From: a virus
DNA: 31,403 nucleotides
IMG/VR virus record: IMGVR_UViG_3300009164_000225
Span: 1 to 31,403 of that record
Direction: 5' to 3' (one strand)
Made by a program: the position numbers and the translations under genes. Positions 30,161 to 31,403 of the stretch are shown here, piece after piece (the first letter of the stretch is position 1; each line of letters begins with the position of its first letter). Below the pieces are notes generated by a model that worked only from the letters and a program-made list of their open reading frames with translations, was not told the origin of the DNA and did not search any database.

Positions 30161-30714
30161 TAGAAATAGTAGAAAAAATAACAGGAATAAATATAATAAA
30201 AGAAAGCAGGATAAGAGAAACAGTTGAAGCAAGAGCATTATATTATATAATTGCTAAAACAATATATCCAAACATAACTTTAGAAAAGATAGGTAAACCA
30301 TTAAACAAAAAACATTGTTCAGTTAGACACCTGTTATTAAACTACAATATGTATGAACAACACAATCCAATACTAAAAAAACAATTTAAACAAATTCTTT
30401 ATGCTTTAGATTATAAATCTGAAGAAAATATATCAGATGAAAAAAAAGATGAATTAATAGAAAAGTTAAAGTTTAAATTATTTATCTTAGACAAAGAAAA
30501 TAAAGAGCAATTAGAAAAACTAAAAACACAAAAACAATTAATACAAGACTTAAGACAAAAGAAATATGAATACCCAATTATTAGTATGATAACAGAACTA
30601 ATAAAAGAAAAAGCAGGAACAGAATATGAAGAAGCATTAATAGATAAACTAAATGCTTTTTACAATATAAACAACAAATTAAATCTTTATAAAAAAGAAT
30701 ATAACCAATATTAA
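30142..30714 (+). CDS. DnaA domain IV-like DNA-binding protein
   Basis: 190 aa. Residues 22-63 read SRIRETVEARALYYIIAKTI, then the IGKPLNKKHCSVRHL helix-turn-helix, the layout of the DnaA C-terminal domain that binds DnaA boxes. The AAA+ part of DnaA is absent. Residues about 95-160 are a long charged coiled coil, so it may dimerise. Probably a phage replication initiator or a competitor of host DnaA. No DnaA boxes were found by eye near it. Confidence 0.75.
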   Translation: MDTKKIIEIVEKITGINIIKESRIRETVEARALYYIIAKTIYPNITLEKIGKPLNKKHCSVRHLLLNYNMYEQHNPILKKQFKQILYALDYKSEENISDEKKDELIEKLKFKLFILDKENKEQLEKLKTQKQLIQDLRQKKYEYPIISMITELIKEKAGTEYEEALIDKLNAFYNINNKLNLYKKEYNQY

Positions 30715-30718
30715 AATT

Positions 30719-30991
30719 ATGAAACAAATATTAGTAAATGACAAAAATCTTTATTACTATAATAAAGATAAAAAAACTTATGAATTATATTATTCAGATG
30801 ATGTTGAATGGCATAATCCTAATGAAATATGTATGAGAATAATAGATACTGGAAATGGATTAGATATTACATTAAGTGATGATAATACAATTTCTTTAGA
30901 TTATCATATAGCAGAAGAAATATTAATACTTTTAAAGATTATGAATAAAAAACAGAAATATGAAATAATATCTAAAAAAGAAAAATTATGA
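30719..30991 (+). CDS. 90-aa hypothetical protein
   Basis: Begins MKQILVNDKNLYYYNKDKKT, beta-rich first half with CMRIIDTGNGLDITLSDD, ending in a Lys-rich helix. Overlaps the next gene by four bases. No family recognised. Confidence 0.55.
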   Translation: MKQILVNDKNLYYYNKDKKTYELYYSDDVEWHNPNEICMRIIDTGNGLDITLSDDNTISLDYHIAEEILILLKIMNKKQKYEIISKKEKL

Positions 30992-31314
30992 CAGATATAG
31001 CGAAATGTCAGGACATACTTTGTCCATCAAAAGAATACTGTTACAGATTTACTGCACCATCAAATGAATTTAGACAATCATATGGAGTATTTAATAGAGA
31101 AACAGATGCTTATAATTGTGATATGTTTTGGGCAAATGGAAAGCAATCAAATAAATGTAAATTAAATGGAGTTAAACGTGATGGTGAATTATGCAATTTA
31201 GACTATTGTACGTATCCTAAATGCATAAAAGATACGTATTGTAGATACTGCCATCAAGAAAATGGAGTACACAAAATGGGATGTGAAACACGTAAAATGC
31301 AAATTAACTTATAA
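30988..31314 (+). CDS. Cys-rich putative zinc-binding protein
   Basis: 108 aa with eleven cysteines, starting MTDIAKCQDILCPSKEYCYR and continuing FTAPSNEFRQSYGVF. Cys spacing in CNLDYCTYPKCIKDTYCRYC suggests two zinc sites. A similar short protein (MT-IAKC---CP----C-RFTAPS) occurs in other Bacteroidota phages. Its last codons are repeated, with changes, at the window's left end. Function unknown. Confidence 0.65.
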   Translation: MTDIAKCQDILCPSKEYCYRFTAPSNEFRQSYGVFNRETDAYNCDMFWANGKQSNKCKLNGVKRDGELCNLDYCTYPKCIKDTYCRYCHQENGVHKMGCETRKMQINL

Positions 31315-31395
31315 CTATGTATATTATAACATACAATACGTTAAAAAGATATACTAAATGTATATTATAACTAACAATTTAAAAAGAAATAAGAT
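31287..31395. repeat. 109-bp terminal direct repeat, right copy
   Basis: Identical to 15-123; see the left copy. Here it is followed by tatgagag instead of gaaacaaac, so the next gene would start differently from the one at the left end. Confidence 0.9.
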
Positions 31396-31396
31396 T

Positions 31397-31403
31397 ATGA
31401 GAG
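31397..31403 (+). CDS. Start of a truncated gene
   Basis: ATG AGA G after the AATAAGATT leader that elsewhere precedes MKQTAVE genes. Only two codons are visible. It differs from the gene that follows the left copy of the repeat. Confidence 0.3.

Noticed and set aside
30142-31395. DnaA boxes (TTATCCACA type) as an origin near the DnaA-like gene
   Set aside because: No close match found by eye in this region.
1-31403. Integrase, repressor, attachment site or tRNA genes
   Set aside because: Looked for on both strands; no tyrosine or serine recombinase motif, no convincing repressor gene and no cloverleaf seen by eye.

Overview
The window reads as a nearly complete genome of a tailed, siphovirus-like phage of an AT-rich member of the Bacteroidota, probably a flavobacterium. 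The virion genes resemble protein families common in phages of that phylum. Leaders before start codons are A-rich rather than Shine-Dalgarno-like, and three sites carry the Bacteroidota TAnnTTTG promoter box. Every supported gene lies on the + strand and genes often overlap by 1 to 20 bases. I see no integrase, excisionase, clear repressor or tRNA, so a strictly lytic life cycle is the simplest reading. All family names come from motif recognition, not from a database search.

A 109-bp sequence is identical at both ends (15-123 and 31287-31395), but the bases on either side differ. The window also opens on the last 13 codons of a variant of the gene that ends it. This suggests a circular or circularly permuted genome closed through a variable region.

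Layout. 1-2040: small accessory genes built from shuffled modules (an MKQTAVEW module, a DEFAIGFA-WC module and a QYYN tail). 2081-3516: terminase small and large subunits. 3516-4014: three tiny genes, a terminator and a promoter-like repeat. 4015-11429: tail genes, comprising a tail-assembly-chaperone-like gene with a probable -1 ribosomal frameshift, tail completion candidates, a large baseplate or tail-tip protein, and the tape measure. 11524-14170: XkdF-like prohead protease, HAD phosphatase, Cys-rich protein, scaffold candidate and major capsid protein. 14243-17491: tail tube, a portal with a fused Mu-F-like domain, and a connector. 17570-20037: baseplate-upper-like protein and long tail fibre. 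20207-21496: lysis cassette with holin candidates, a GH24 endolysin and a one-protein spanin.

21696-31314: DNA metabolism and early genes. These are NinG, an ERF annealing protein, an SSB-like protein, a RecA-fold ATPase with an altered Walker A motif, a C5 cytosine methyltransferase, a sigma-factor-like protein, a PD-(D/E)XK endonuclease-like protein, a DUF3310 protein, a RecE-type PD-(D/E)XK exonuclease, a DnaA domain IV-like protein and many small unknown proteins. ERF, the exonuclease and the SSB-like protein form a plausible recombination set.

Regulation shows two promoter classes. Host-type TAnnTTTG boxes precede genes at 3693, 22236 and 28753, and the last two share a paired TGTTAAAG element. 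A second motif, ACAA-N15-ATTTTTAAA (or a close variant), lies directly upstream of six morphogenesis genes with exactly the same spacing. It could be the late promoter read with the phage sigma-like protein.
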